Shown one piece after another: positions 14,884 to 49,700 of a DNA stretch of 64,000 nt. Numbering within the stretch: the stretch's first letter is position 1; every line of letters begins with the position of its first letter. The translations under genes were made by a program, and so were the position numbers. Where the stretch lies: NCBI RefSeq assembly GCF_036373705.1, contig NC_089850.1, positions 26,232,733 to 26,296,732 of the forward strand, read 5' to 3'. This stretch comes from Amia ocellicauda. Lineage: Eukaryota; Chordata; Actinopteri; Amiiformes; Amiidae. Under the pieces are notes generated by a model. It did no database searches, had not been told where the DNA came from, and worked only from the letters and a program-made list of their open reading frames with translations.

Positions 14884-14960
14884 GCCTTTTAGTGATGTGG
14901 TAAGGTCACTGCACTGTGGGGTGGAAGGCCAGGGTTTGAGTCTCACCTTGGCTGGATCCG
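14884..14960 (+). repeat. Possible tRNA-derived SINE head
   Basis: ttagtgatgtggtaaggtc resembles a tRNA A-box region, and about 40 bp later agggtttgagtctcacc resembles a B box (GGTTCGAATCC-like). I found no cloverleaf good enough to call a tRNA gene and no clear SINE body, so this is tentative. Confidence 0.3.
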
Positions 14961-17272
14961 CCCAGAATGTTACAATATGTATATATGTATGTGTAGAAGA
15001 CAAAGAAGTTGATTTACCCAACAGTGGAGGCAAGGCAACTCACAATAAAAACTTGTGACTGCAAAAAGCCCCAGTAGGTGTAACGACTTGCTTAAACTAT
15101 GGAGTGTAAGCTGGATCTCGTACACACAATTTATCAGTTATTGGTGTATATGTCTATGGTTATGGTTAAATAAAAAGTTAGATTACAATCGTAATCAATC
15201 AGGCAATGAGCGAAAAACCTGTCAATTTTCTCCCTGTTTGACTTGGGTTGATAATATGAGGTGTGAAACGGTCGTATCCAACCCCAGGGTGAATCGTAAC
15301 CCATGTATTGTAACGCAAGACAAATGTGAATGCAATCAGGGCTTAACTTACCCTGGGGCCACCCTGGATCAACTCAATATGGGATTAGATGGTGTACATT
15401 TAGATTTCATCATTACATATGATGTTAATGATGTATGTTTAGGTCTAGGCTTAAATGTATGAATCTAAATGTAGGTTTTAAATTATAATCTAAGTCTAAC
15501 AGAATGTTTGCAAAATACTTTAACCACATTTATGCAATTAATGTGTCAATATGAAAAATTGTTGATTCTTATGTTTTCATAAATGCATTTGATAGTTTTA
15601 CGTTGCTGTAAAGAAAGTCATAGTAGTTTAATAAGTGCTTAATTAACCTTTCTTTATATATGGTTTGTTGTGTACAAATTAATAGTACGATAAAGTACTA
15701 CTACTACTATCCATACTCCTACTATGCTTTATTATAATGTATTTTCAATGCCCATTGTCCTCTTTTTTTTTTTTGTGCTGTGTAAATTCTTCTGTAATTT
15801 GTAATACATTTTAAACTGCCACTTGGAGTTAAGTGGTTGGGCTGTGTTTTATTCTAGTGCTTTCGGTAGTTGTAGGCTGATGATAACTGACAGTGTTCAG
15901 TGTTTTTGTATAATTGTAGTGACAGATACACCCATGAAATAGCAAAAGGTCCCTCTGGGGACCCCAGTGGGAACCAAACAGCTCCCAGATCCAGGCCTAT
16001 ATGTAAGCGTCATTGGCGCTCCATTTCTACATTTCAGATGTGAGATTGTCAGAACAGAAATATATCTGTTGTATAGATTGCTATGACATTTAATACTGAT
16101 GGAAGTTGAGGTCAATAAATGTGAGATTTCTGTTAGATAGTATAATTATCTTGATGCATTCACACAGTAAACAGTAAATATATTGTTGAATCAAGCATAT
16201 TGACATATTGATTGTTTTACAGGCTTGAGTGGAGTGTAATGGTGGTAAAAATAGTAATAAACATTTCTTAACATTTCAACTGAATAAAGTACAAATCTGT
16301 AACGCGTGATAAAATACATCAGGGTTTTTTTGTTTTTGTGTAAGGTACCAAAGATCTTTCTCAAATCAAACTCATATACTTCCCTGAGGTAACCTCCCAG
16401 GGATGGTATAAAAGCTTGTCTGTTGACTACACCAGGATTGTCCAGTTTTGAGGCAGACGTCCTGTTTGTGTAACTATAAAAAACATTGTTTGTCAATCTG
16501 CTTTTGAATCCTCCAATATACTGGTGCCAAGTCTTTTATTGTACTGATATGATATGCATTGTATCAAAATTATCTTCTAATTATTTATAAGAAAATGGCA
16601 AACCGGTTACAGATGCAGATATGTAATTTGAATTCGACACACCTCCATCTACCATAAAATTCTTCTTAATGTGCTGTGTGCAAATATGTTTTAGACTTTT
16701 TCTAACCTTTCAGTGGCTCTGTTGATACTGTGAATAGGGTCCACTGATGAAACATTGAAGGTGTTATTTGTGCCAATTTTGCCCGCTGGTGCTTAGGAAT
16801 GAGTTGAACCGCAGACGAGTTTACACACACCATGTGTGTAATGAAATGTTTAGTTTTCCCAAGGCCGTATCAGTGTTAGATTAGTCTGACCATAAAATGT
16901 TAGTAAATGGTTATAGTTTAATAAACAATATTTAATAAACTCTATGAGTTACAAAATATTTGTTTCCAATAAAAGGTGGATACTTTCAGCTACAACTATA
17001 TTTTAATTAAGGGGACTTCTGACAGTGGTTTACGTAAGTTGTCTTCAAGCTTCAATCAACAGATGTTATTCACATTCAATACCTTCAGTGAGCAGAAAGT
17101 GTCTCTGGTGCCTGCAGTGTACATTGAGTTTTCAAGCAGGATAAAGCAGGATTTTTCCTTTCTGCAAAATAATTAGTTTAAATCATCTGCCTACAGGCTT
17201 CTCTTGTTTGCCTAATTGAATATCATGCTTTTTTTGTTGTTGATTCCACTCATTTCCCTTTGTGTTTTACAG

Positions 17273-39205
<21,933 letters not shown>

Positions 39206-39399
39206 TCTTGTTTGAAGCCTCTCGTACTGCAGCCATTTTCTCCAGTTATAAAGAGCACATGGAAGGTAATTTTGTAGGGATTTTATGTAATTTGTTTGTA
39301 TTAGCGATGCTTACAAATAACATGTACTGAGGCAGAGCTTGGTGTAGAGATGTTCTAGATCAATTCATTTCAGAAGTTGGTTATCCAAGAACTATAGAC

Positions 39400-39685
39400 C
39401 AGTGGTTCTCAAGCCTGTCCTTAAGTTCCACCTACGCTGCTGGTTTTTGTTCCAACTGAGCTGTCAATTACTTAATTGAACCCTTAATTGAAGTAAATTG
39501 TGTAACGGATAAAAAGTTGGTCCCTTAATCATTTCCTTATACAATTTTATATTTAAACCCCCTACTGTTAAAAATAATTAAAAGGCTCTGATTTAGGAAA
39601 TTAGTTCAATTAACTAATTTAGAGCTCGGCTGGAACAAAAATCATCAGGGCAGGTGATACTCCAGGACAGGTTTGAGAACCATTG
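39400..39685. mobile_element. hAT-type MITE between MAP7 and the armadillo gene
   Basis: Left end cagtggttctcaagcctgtc and right end gacaggtttgagaaccattg are inverted copies of a common hAT terminal repeat. The flanking 8-mers ctatagac and gtatagtg agree at 5 of 8 positions and may be a decayed target duplication. No coding capacity. Remaining sequence between 39206 and 40499 shows only a TA microsatellite at 40259-40280. Confidence 0.75.
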
Positions 39686-40499
39686 GTATAGTGAATAGGC
39701 CGATCAACTTAGGGAAAGCAACTGATACAGATTCTGCTTTTTTGAATTGCATTCCAATAAACATGCATTTCAGACCTAGTCCCTAAAAACCTGCAAAGCT
39801 AATCGACCTACCACTAGGATACTGGACTTGCATTTTCCAACTTGAAAAAGTTTCTGTAAAATGTTTATAAAAAAAAAGGTAGCAAAAACAATCCTTAAAA
39901 AACACTTGTTTATATACATAAAAGTGCCACTCCTCAGTCGTGTGCGGTGTGCATGGTGGTGTGCAGGAGATCCCGGCTGTCCTGCTGCTCCATTAGAGGG
40001 CTCTCTGCAAGGGCTGCTGAAAACCCAGCATCTAGGAAGCAACACGTTTAAAATAGTTTGAATACTATTAAAGAAAATTCCTTGTCTGGTAAAGACCAGG
40101 GAGGGTGTAAGAGTGATTTAGCTCTGAAATTAAACAATATTAGCAGTTCAGGCAGCACCAGTAGTTGAAAGCCAGCTGTAGTCATACTCTCACACATCAC
40201 TTTTTCTACCGATTTCTTTCCCTCCTGATAATAAATTACAATTTAAATTTAATACACTATATATATATATATATATATATATTTTCCACTGTGTAAAGTG
40301 TGGTTTGCATTTGTAGCTTGGTTATATGATGAACAGTTAATCTTTTCTAATATTATGGTTACTCTTGTGGTCCAGCACTTTTACAATTGCACAGTGTTAC
40401 CGAAAGATTTGTAAAAAGACTTGTTTGGTTATGATATTAGTAATTAATATCCATTCGAATGGAAGATTTTGGTGCCAGACATTTCTTCTTGTACCAACC

Positions 40500-43400
40500 T
40501 TTATTCAAGTTGAGCAGTGTGACGCTGCCGAGCTGTTGGAAGCGGCCTTCCGAGTGCCTCAGGAATCTTAGGAGATATTCTAAAATGGATGTAGTATGAG
40601 GGGTCAGTACCTGGCAGACCTCACCTGCAAAGAGTAAACAGGATTACAGTATATGACAACCTCAAGCACTTCCTACAAACGGGTGTACAAGAATCCATGT
40701 GTACGACCACAATAAAAATTGGTCCGCAACTTACATTTTGTGGCTCAACAGCAATGCACATTATTCAGTTAAAAAGATCGTTAGCTTAGGAGGTAGATGC
40801 ATCACCTTGTTCTTCTAGCTGGCTGATAATCGATGCTGAATTAAAGGAGAGTTCGTCATTCTCCGTCTGGCCTGCCCAACCCACCAAACGTTCAGCGTGT
40901 TCGGCATTCAGTTTCCCTATGACGTGTGATTTCAGTAATTCTGAATGGAAAGAAACACATGGTCACTATTCAGTTAAAGGGCAAGTTTACAGAACAGCAT
41001 TAATAACTTCTAATATAATTACTATTAACCAATTCCAGTCTGTAGGGTGTTAAAGGGGAAAAATAAGTGTCCAGTTCTAAATGAATGTATTAGTGTGTGT
41101 GTATATGTGTATATTCATTTAAAAATCTATTCACTATGTTAATCTTAAAAGGATTTAATAGTTAAATTTCTGAAATGCTTAGTGAAATCTGCAGTATATT
41201 TGACCCTCTCCAGGTGACATGTAACTAAATTAGTATAAATGGCTTATCAAATTTCAAAAAAAGCAGTACAAAAAAAAAATGAATTAGAAGGCTAATGAAT
41301 CCAAAACAAATATTCAACATACTGTACTTACAAATATAGTAGTGCTTTTGACATTCATTGGACAGCTGCACACAATGGTTCTTGCCTGGTCCATGAACAA
41401 TCTGCTGCATGCTGCACACAGCTGTTACATTTATGCAGATTAAAAATGCATTTACCAAAGCTTGTCAGATGATTTAAACAAGCAGTCACACAAAGCAGTT
41501 CTTCTTCCATGATGTCAGGGGAAATGAGAGCCTGAAGCAATCCATTCAGACACTGACTTTCAGCCACAGCCTAGACAAGCGAAAACAACCTAGGGTTACT
41601 TTTTCTCATAACAACAGAGTGGTTTCTATACCTAGTTTGAACACAAAACCTTTTATTAATATTCATAGTATGTCGATAATGTAATGGCCGTCTGCCAGCG
41701 ACTAAAGAGAACTTAGTTTAACAGTTTTCCAGGCAACAGTAGAATCAGGAAAAATACAAAGTGCCTTTTTGGCTGTAGGTCTGTTTCACTGCAGAACTTC
41801 AATAGAGAGTTCAAGGTTGCCCTGCTTGTGCACTGAAAGTGGCTCTGTGGGTCACCTGGGCACTCTGACTGTCACTCAAGTTGCAGATAGTGGCAGCACA
41901 GTGGCCGAGGATTGTGGGATTGGTCCTTTGATGATGGACCAGCTGTCCCAAAGTTTTCAGAAGACCTTCCTCCACTATAGCTTCCTGAAAGAATAACCCA
42001 CAGGACAGATGATGTTACAAAAACTGGAATGCTGAGAAACCGAAAAAATGTAGCAGAAGGAGGGGGTTCTCTTACCCTGTTGGGCGAGTGCTCAGACAGG
42101 GCAGAGAGCAGGGTGATGGCAGATTCGGCCACAGGCTGAGATGGAGATTGAAGCATCTCCCTCAGCTGAGCCACAAAGCCCAGAGACACCAGCTCCTCCT
42201 GTATGCTCACTGGGGTGGAGGAAACGCACCGCGTCATTGAACAGACCAAGCCTCCACTGAACACCCTTTGTGTTTAATGTTGAATGTTTAATTATTTTTT
42301 TACCTTAATACATTTCTCCATGTCAAGATGACAAATACACATTACACTATTGTTTTAAAACAATCTGCCATCAACAGACTTCACATGGTAGCTTTTGCAC
42401 ACACAGGAAGAATAGGCTGTTATTTTGCCATAAATAAAGAGAGGTTAAATGGAGATTCAATTGCTTGTGTTAAATCACTGGGGATCTGAGTTTCAAAGAC
42501 ACATGGGTTATAAATGAATCGTCAAACAGACGTCTCCTTTTCTCACACTGTTCGTTGACCACTCAATACTTTGTAAGCACTGAAAAGAGATGGAACAACT
42601 TTTACTCATGTTTCACACAAGCAATACTTTAAATTCCTGTCAATTCAGGACTTCTCATAAGCACCACAAATTTTAATAAGATATCAAAAATGTATATGCA
42701 AAACTTTCAAAATGTGTTGATCTGATTTTACCATTCACAGACAAGTTCCTGAGACATCGACAGGACTGACAGGAATTCTGTAAAATGGAGATTGAGTTTT
42801 AATAAAGAAATGAGATTATATTAAACCCATGATTAAAGTTACTTCATGTGATAACTAATCTAGATCTTTGTGATAAAATGGAAGTATTATCATGATACAA
42901 GAAAAGCATATTTAGAATTGTGGTGCACATGTATTATGTAAAATTAGGAAGTCTTGTAAATCTATATTTCCAATAAATGCTAACAAGTATTTTACACCCC
43001 CCCCCCCCCCCCCCACCCTGTCTTTTAATTACTGTGCTAAGTGAAGTGAATGCCATTGTGAAATGGAGAGCAGCATAATTTCACAAACCTTTTCTACTGG
43101 GGAGGACATGAGGGACAGCAGGGCTCTCAGCAGGTATCGGTTGCCCAGTTGCAGCATGGCAGGGTGGTGCTCTGGCCTGGTGGCGATGTTACTCAGAGCA
43201 GAGCAGCTGTAATACTAAAGACAAAGACCACACCACCATCAGTCAGTATGCTTTAATCAATAACAACCCCCCCCCCACCAAATACAAACACACACCATCA
43301 TAAAGAGGTCACCAATATCCTGTTTCAAAATGGAGACTACAAAATGCTCAAGCTGCAGTTAGACAGATATTTCAGAGCAAACGGACTTGATTCATAGCTT

Positions 43401-46400
43401 CCGACTCAAATAAAAAAGCCTGTTAATAAGGTTCCTCATTCTTTATTTTGCTAATTAATCCAACAGTCATTAACAAAGGTTCCACAATTTCTCATTAAAC
43501 CTGACCCAACCAATCCTCACCCCACCTTTTCATATTGTTTTAGCACATATTTAAAACACTTTAAAAGACAAGTGTAAACATGTACAGCTTGAGGTGTGTC
43601 TGTACATAGTAGCCTACTACATATTCAACTCCATAATTACATTTTGAACAAACAAAATGCCTGGTTTCCATGCCTTTTCCAGTTCTTCAATAAATATTCA
43701 ACAAATATTGTGCAGGTTTTCCAGTATACATTTATCAGTGTGAGAGAACAGGCCTCATCTTAGCATTTCAGTTTGATATTTGTTTGACTGATATTTCCCT
43801 ACAGCCCAACCACAATATTCACATCAAAACTAAATGCATTATTGCTCCGTTTACCAAAAAAAAAAAAAGTGACTTGGTTCTTTACAAAGTTTTGTATTGT
43901 ACTTCCAGCCTCTCAGGCCGTGAGAGCACTCAGCAACCCCTGACCCCGTGCTCAGATCTATTCAGTCTAGATACAGACAGGCAGAGCGTAAGAGCGTGTT
44001 TCTGAATCTTTTGTTTGACAGCTTTGAAAGCTAAATAATCTACCTTTGGCAAACCTCCAAGTGTCCAACACCTAGTGAGCATTAACACTTAATTGAAGTG
44101 GCGGTTAATGATCTCATGTTACTAAAGTATTTTGACAAATCAGTCAGTTGTATCCAACCACAACCTTACTCAGCACATTAAAACAAACAAGGGTGTTACA
44201 ACTGCAGACTCCTTTTTCAAAAGAAAAAAAAAGAAAATATTTCTACTACTGTAATTTTAATATGATATAGAATTTTAATCCATTATCCACTGAAGTTATA
44301 TTAGGCTGATAAATTGGCACTTATCATATTAATTACAGAACTATTACTCTCCTTTACCATTTATTCTCAAAGGTTAAAACGTATAAGACATCCCCGTGGA
44401 AATGTGGATACAGAGCACTTGATTGAGTCTGGGTATGGACACTATCACTTACTATATATCAAACAAGAGTACATTTATTGTAGCGACTACACTATTAAAA
44501 GCCTATTTTAATGCTAAGATGGCTATAGACCTATCTTTAGTCGTTGAAAATGTTATGGAAATAAATCTATTTCTAAATTGGCAAGAGTGTATCTGCCATC
44601 TGTCCCACATTCAGCTTGGAAGAATAAGAACAAACTGATCCTGCTCTGTGCGATCTTCACACTCCTTGTCCGGTGGTCAGTCACTAACCTGCACCTCTGA
44701 GTCTGGAGACTGGAGGAGGAGGGCCAGCAAAGGAATGACCCCTTCTGTACAGAGCACACTCATGGTCTTCTCTGCAAAGAGAAAGAATCAGGTAAACTGT
44801 AAATGCCTGCCAAAATACAAAAGAGACCAATCATATACAACTCTTTAAACTGATCTGAAATACCAAGGTAAAAGAGATACGCCCCCCCTGTTATATAGAT
44901 CCTCGCTATACCACCGATTCAGATATATTGCGGTTTCAGGGTTGGCTAATCCCATTTTTAAGCAGCCCAACCCAGTGTAATACATTTGTTCACAAATGTA
45001 GTACTGCTTCATTAACATCTGGCACAGAAAAGCAGTACTGTTACATCTTACCACATCTGGTGAGATTCAGAATGGCCCCGACACCATTCTGCTGGACTCT
45101 GGGGTCATAGGACTTTGCAAGAACCAGCACTGGCAAAACTCCACCAGCAGAGGTTATTGCTTCTCTGTTTGAATCTAAAGTGGAGAAGAAAAGAGTATTT
45201 CACAACCTTCAAATACATTTAAATATGTCTTGCTATAGTGTATAAGTAAGGTGTATATCACTTGTCCAGTTCAATTCTAGCATATAAGCTAGTTTTAAAA
45301 CTTTAAAATGTAAAACTTACCAAATAATGGCAGATGTCAAGCTTAGGTACGTTTCGCTTTAATGTAATCTTGCAGAAAACTACAATGTGGGCCTAGTGCT
45401 CTTAAATAAGCACTTCATATTCCGTCCAATGACAGCTATTCCATACATTGCAATGACTGAAATGTGAATGATCAATGGAGAAATCAAAGGTCCACTGCTC
45501 CACTGTCCAGCTTGCATGGACAATAAAACATTCCTGAGGTTTCCTTTGATCCTCTGGGTGAAGACACACATGGCTTTCTGGTTGCCTGGACACATTCATG
45601 ATCAAATTGATGACCTTTCTTAGAAGGTGTGATGTCCCAGAAGATACCAAAATGTTTTGCAATCACAACAAGAACCACACGGCAGTCATCTACATTGATA
45701 ACCTTATGGTTGACATCTTGATGCATCATGCCTGACGTTCATGCCTTCTACAATCACACATCAGCTGACAGTAGTTTCATGCAGTACAAGACTTTCAGAA
45801 TAGGCTTCCTTCAATCGAACTATTTATTCTCCACTTGACAAATAGACAAATTTAATTAACAATAAATCACCATGAGAATATTATTTTGATATATTTTGAT
45901 ATATAAAATGGGAAACGCATAGTAGAGCTTTCAAATCTCCAGCTCTCATACAGACTTCTTTACTGTGCTTCATTTGCATTATTCACAAACATTTCTGATC
46001 TTCACTGTATTATCATATTGACAATGTGCTTCCTATACTGGCTAAATTATTGAGCTTTAAAAATAATACATAATGAATAAGAGCATACAGACCCGATGTT
46101 GCCAAGGTGGCTACACATGCGCAGGAATTGCACTGGACTGTATGATCGCCAGACTCCAGCATATCCAAGATGGGCTCCAGCAGGCCTGTCTGCACAACCA
46201 CCTCTTTGTCCACTGAAACAAAATCAAGATTCTACCTCACAATACATACAGGATATTGTGGAAGGTAGAAGCTGTTGGACATACTTATGGGATCATCATT
46301 CTACCAAAATCCACACTAAAAGACACAATGGGCACTATCTTATGCAAAACTCTAATATGCAAATGAACCCAAAATATTGCACATATTTGACTGGAATAAT

Positions 46401-49400
46401 GTTGGACACCTCAATTATTCCCATGATACACAAATGTTCAAAATAATACACAACTATCAGGATAGTGAAAATATCGATCGGCAGATAGGTAGGTAGAACA
46501 ACTCAAGACACACTCAGCCATAACATTATGACCACCTGCCTAATATTGTGTAGGTCCCCCTTTTGCCGCCAAACAGCCCTGACCCGTCGAGACATGGACT
46601 CCACTAGACCTCTGAAGGTGTGCTGTGGTATCTGGCACCAAGACGTTAGCAGCAGATCCTTTAAGTCCTGTAAGTTGCGAGGTGGGGCCTCCATGGATCG
46701 GACTTGTTTGTCCAGCACATCCCACAGATGCTCGATTGGATTGAGATCTGGGGAATTTGGATGCCAAGTCAACACCCTGAACTCGTGATTCATCAGACCA
46801 GGCCACCTTCTTCCATTGCTCCGTGGTCCAGTTCTGATGCTCACGTGCCTATTGTAGGTGCTTTCGGCAGTGGACAGGGGTCAGCATGGTCTGGTCTGCG
46901 GCTACGCAGCCCCATACACAACAATCTGCGATGCACTGTGTGTTCTGACACCTTTCTATCAGAACCAGCATGCACTTTTTCAGCAATTTGAGCTACAGTA
47001 GCTCATCTGTTGGATCGGACCACACGGGCCAGCCTTCGCTCCCCACGTGCATCAATGAGCCTTGGCCGCCCATGACCCTGTTGCCGGTTCACCGCTTTTC
47101 CTTCCTTGGACCACTTTTGATAGGTACTGTCCACAGCAGACCGGGAACACCCCACAAGAGCTGCAGTTTTGGAGATGCTCTGACCCAGTCGTCTACCCAT
47201 CACAATTTGGCCCTTGTCAAAGTTGCTCAGATCCTTACGCTTGCCTATTCATCAACTTTGAGGACAAAATGTTCACTTGCTGCCTAATATATCCCACCCA
47301 CTGACAGGTGCCATGATAACGAGATTATCAGTGTTATTCACTTCACCTGTCAGTGGTCATAATGTTATGGCTGATCGGTGTATGCATTTCCATATAGCGT
47401 GTGTTTTTACAAGAGTGAGAGACAGAGTTTCTATTGGATGGGGATAAAAACACACTGCTCTGCTGCTTGTGTGTAATGTAGCAAATCCAGAGATCAGTTA
47501 GCAAGACATGATAAACATGATAAAGCATAAACATGCTATACACAATCTTATTGCTAATGAGTAGATTATGTTTTTTATTAATACTAATCCTTTCAAGAAA
47601 TATGTCTCAGATCTTTTCACGTGCAGATAATGTCACACTTACCATTCTCCTCGACTAAGAGATTGACGAGAGACAGAGAGGCAATCTTCTGTACCTCCAG
47701 ATCACTGGACTGCAACAACGCATTGTAAGGTTCAAGGAAGTCAATGGGTAGAGGAGTTTTCACTGTAACATATGCATATATGTCAAGTTATTTTTGCTTT
47801 AGAAAATGTGTTTAGTCAGCTTTACCATATAGTGACTTCTATGTAAACCGTAGTGTATGTGATGGTTCAGATAATGCAGCTTTGAAAGTGAAGCCTAGAA
47901 TGATGTGAAACCATACACATTTGTTTTTTTTCCTCTACAAGTAGAAAGTTAGAGGTACACTGTTAACCTGGTTCACTTGTGTTGTGTCAAAGGGCATTAA
48001 GTATAAATAAGCTTTGATGCAACTAATTAAATGGAAACAGGGCTTAGAAATGGAGTTGCACTGCAGAATGGATACAGTAGGACTGGCATGCCCTGCAAGA
48101 TAAGGACATTAACAAAGTTCTGTTCCACAGTGGACTGCAGAACCATCATGCATTCTTCAGTGACTGATGAATAGAAATCAGCTCTATGAAGGCCTCAGTA
48201 ATACAATTAAAAACAGACTGACCGCCTTTATGAAAGTAAATGCTTTTGCTGTGAAAAAATGTCAACACCAAAATGTCATCATAATAACCGTTCGCATGGA
48301 TTAGCACTTCACCAAAAATGACAGTTTGCAAGATAAACCAGAATAGCAAACTATGCAAACCTCCTCATTTGAATACATTCTTCTGAAACTAGTTGAACAC
48401 AACAATACTCCTTTCATAATGCAGACGTGTCGGTGACATAACACAACACTCTCGCACAAACCCAGTATGTAAGTTTAACAATGATCTGAAAAAATATCGT
48501 AATCTATTGCAAAGTCTAAATCAGAAACGAAAATGACAATTTGGCCATATCACTAAATTGTCTCCCTCCCTGCTTCCTACATGTGCAAAATGAAACTGTA
48601 GTTCCCCATTTCAATTGTGGATTTAAAGTGAATATCATCACCACAACACTTGGCCTCTTTCTTTTTTTTTTTTTTTTTTTATGAGATTACAGGTAAATAT
48701 TATGAAACCACACAACCAAACTGCTGTTTTAGGTAATGACTTGTGATTAAATATTAAATTTTTGAGCTGGTACATTCTTCAGATCCACTTCTCATCCAAT
48801 AAATAATACATGTACTTACACTGCTGACTAATGTGTAAATAGTAGATAGCAGCTGACTGCTGCAAGTCTGGGTTTTCAGAAACAGCTAAGGTCCTCAAAG
48901 CCTTTAAGCATTCGTCGTCAAGCTGTGGGGTGTCAGTACCTGCCAAAGAGCAGCAGTTGAAATTTAAAAACACAAGGTAAAAAAAAGTTTGGTTAATAAT
49001 GTGCATTGTCACTATATTTATAAATGATCAAATTCACTAAACTGGATCAAATTAAAACATTACACTCTTTGCTAGTAGTTATTAGAGGTTATAATTCTAT
49101 TAATTCATTCAACATAATTGGGAATGTTTTAAATATACAGACTGCAATTTGATGAGAATAGCACAGTTGCAAAGACAGGATAGTGAAAAAGATGTGTCTG
49201 CTCCAGAAACATACTAACTGCACTGTTTGATGAATAGCAAATACTCTAAAATATCAATCCAATTCCATGAATAGTTTCAATGTGGATCAGCCTTGTACAT
49301 GTTGCTGGTGAATACAAGCGGATGTGGGTTCACATGAAGCAGCTTTGTATCCGATACAAGGGGTGCCTTCTATTCAAGTGAATAAAGGGAGCAGGAGCGG

Positions 49401-49657
49401 CTCTGCCCATGTGGCCCTGCTGCCTGGGTACCTGAGTCCAGGTGCTGCAGGAACTGCTGAGCTGCCCTTTTGTCGTGTTGCTGCAGGACGGGTCTGTACC
49501 GCTTCCCGGTGCCCGCAGCCGCCCTGGCACAGCAGCCGCCCTGGCACAGCGCCGCCGCACAGCGCCGCACCGCCCGCACCAGCCCAGCCGACACCCTCCG
49601 CACGAAAGCGACGAAGTCCTTGAGCATCCGAGCGCACTGCTCACACAGCTGTCCCAT
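40500..49657 (-). CDS. Vac8-like armadillo-repeat protein, 12 coding exons, 498 residues
   Basis: Exons, in transcription order on the minus strand: 49657-49432, 48939-48820, 47762-47643, 46212-46093, 45174-45052, 44771-44689, 43214-43089, 42777-42732, 42209-42076, 41984-41856, 41570-41456, 40940-40786 (stop TAA). All phases agree. Residues 76-447 are tandem armadillo repeats, e.g. [52 protein letters not shown] and [10 protein letters not shown], which resemble yeast Vac8 (578 residues). The start is MGQLCEQC: Gly2 with Cys5 and Cys8 recalls Vac8's acylated N-terminus, so membrane anchoring is plausible (inference). The C-terminus has a short acidic/serine tail. AATAAA on the minus strand at 40505-40500 gives a likely 3' end; the coding part ends at 40786. 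Vac8-type proteins act as membrane-bound scaffolds; the vertebrate role is unknown to me. I give no symbol. Confidence 0.88.
42997..43014. repeat. C18 homopolymer
   Basis: Eighteen consecutive C in the intron between Vac8-like exons 42777-42732 and 43214-43089. A C run also occurs near 43268. Confidence 0.9.
45175..46092 (-). other. Vac8-like intron; unexplained open frames only
   Basis: Between exons 46212-46093 and 45174-45052. Three overlapping minus-strand frames of 71-86 codons occur at 45380-45729. The segment looks somewhat protein-like, but has stops between frames and no recognised domain. It could be an old transposon remnant. Confidence 0.4.
46093..48939 (-). CDS. Three 120-bp armadillo-repeat exons
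   Basis: Exons 48939-48820, 47762-47643 and 46212-46093 are each exactly 120 bp, phase 1 at both ends, and each encodes one 40-residue armadillo unit. The next exon, 45174-45052, is 123 bp with the same phases. The donor of 46212-46093 is gtctgt, weaker than the gtaagt donors of the other two. Confidence 0.88.
46508..47380 (-). mobile_element. Second internally deleted mariner/Tc1-like element
   Basis: Same family as 19204-19926. The right end is complete: gtcataatgttatggctgat followed by cggtg and TA. The left end is slightly decayed (cactcagccataacattat). On the minus strand an N-terminal transposase piece ([21 protein letters not shown], a helix-turn-helix) is followed by a decayed stretch of about 130 bp absent from the other copy, then WSDESR joined directly to the C-terminal [13 protein letters not shown] region in another frame. 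The catalytic core is missing. It lies in the Vac8-like intron between exons ending at 47643 and starting at 46212, in the same orientation as that gene. Confidence 0.87.
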
Positions 49658-49700
49658 CTGAACACCATTACACCCCCGCGGTGAATAACGAATGTACGCC
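49420..49700. promoter_or_regulatory. CpG island at the 5' end of the Vac8-like gene
   Basis: Very GC-rich and dense in CG dinucleotides, in sharp contrast to AT-rich surroundings, and centred on the first coding exon. This fits a CpG-island promoter region. Possible non-coding upstream exons end at donor-like sites near 50111 (cataag|gtaact on the minus strand) and 50516 (ctgag|gtaagg). These are not proven. Confidence 0.6.
49432..49657 (-). CDS. First coding exon of the Vac8-like gene
   Basis: Encodes [16 protein letters not shown], then an R/A/C/G-rich segment (residues 24-52) and FLQHLDS, ending in phase 1 at donor CTCAG|gtaccc. ATG 49657 is chosen because the frame upstream has no other ATG (only GTG). 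Three other frames are open through the same exon only because of its GC richness. An acceptor-like tgttcag lies immediately before the ATG. Confidence 0.82.

Larger units (their letters stand above)
1..17272 (+). other. Presumed MAP7 intron 1 (partial), no coding exon recognised
   Basis: AT-rich DNA with only short chance open frames. The first MAP7 exon present begins at 17273 with a phase-1 acceptor, so this stretch is best read as intron. It holds a TA microsatellite at 1891-1935, an A20 tract at 6481-6500, reverse-transcriptase fragments (2690-2790, 5160-5900), miniature elements (13671-14281, 14282-14588), a possible tRNA-derived piece (14884-14960) and decayed C/T-rich repeats (8940-9185). 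I saw no promoter or exon in the rest. A first coding exon hidden here cannot be fully excluded. Confidence 0.65.

Noticed and set aside
15055..15462. 135-codon plus-strand frame
   Set aside because: Does not start with ATG, no domain seen, sits beside repeat sequence.
15950..15975. ctctggggaccccagtggg as a piggyBac end
   Set aside because: Short palindromic likeness to the piggyBac subterminal motif only; no TTAA or second end nearby.
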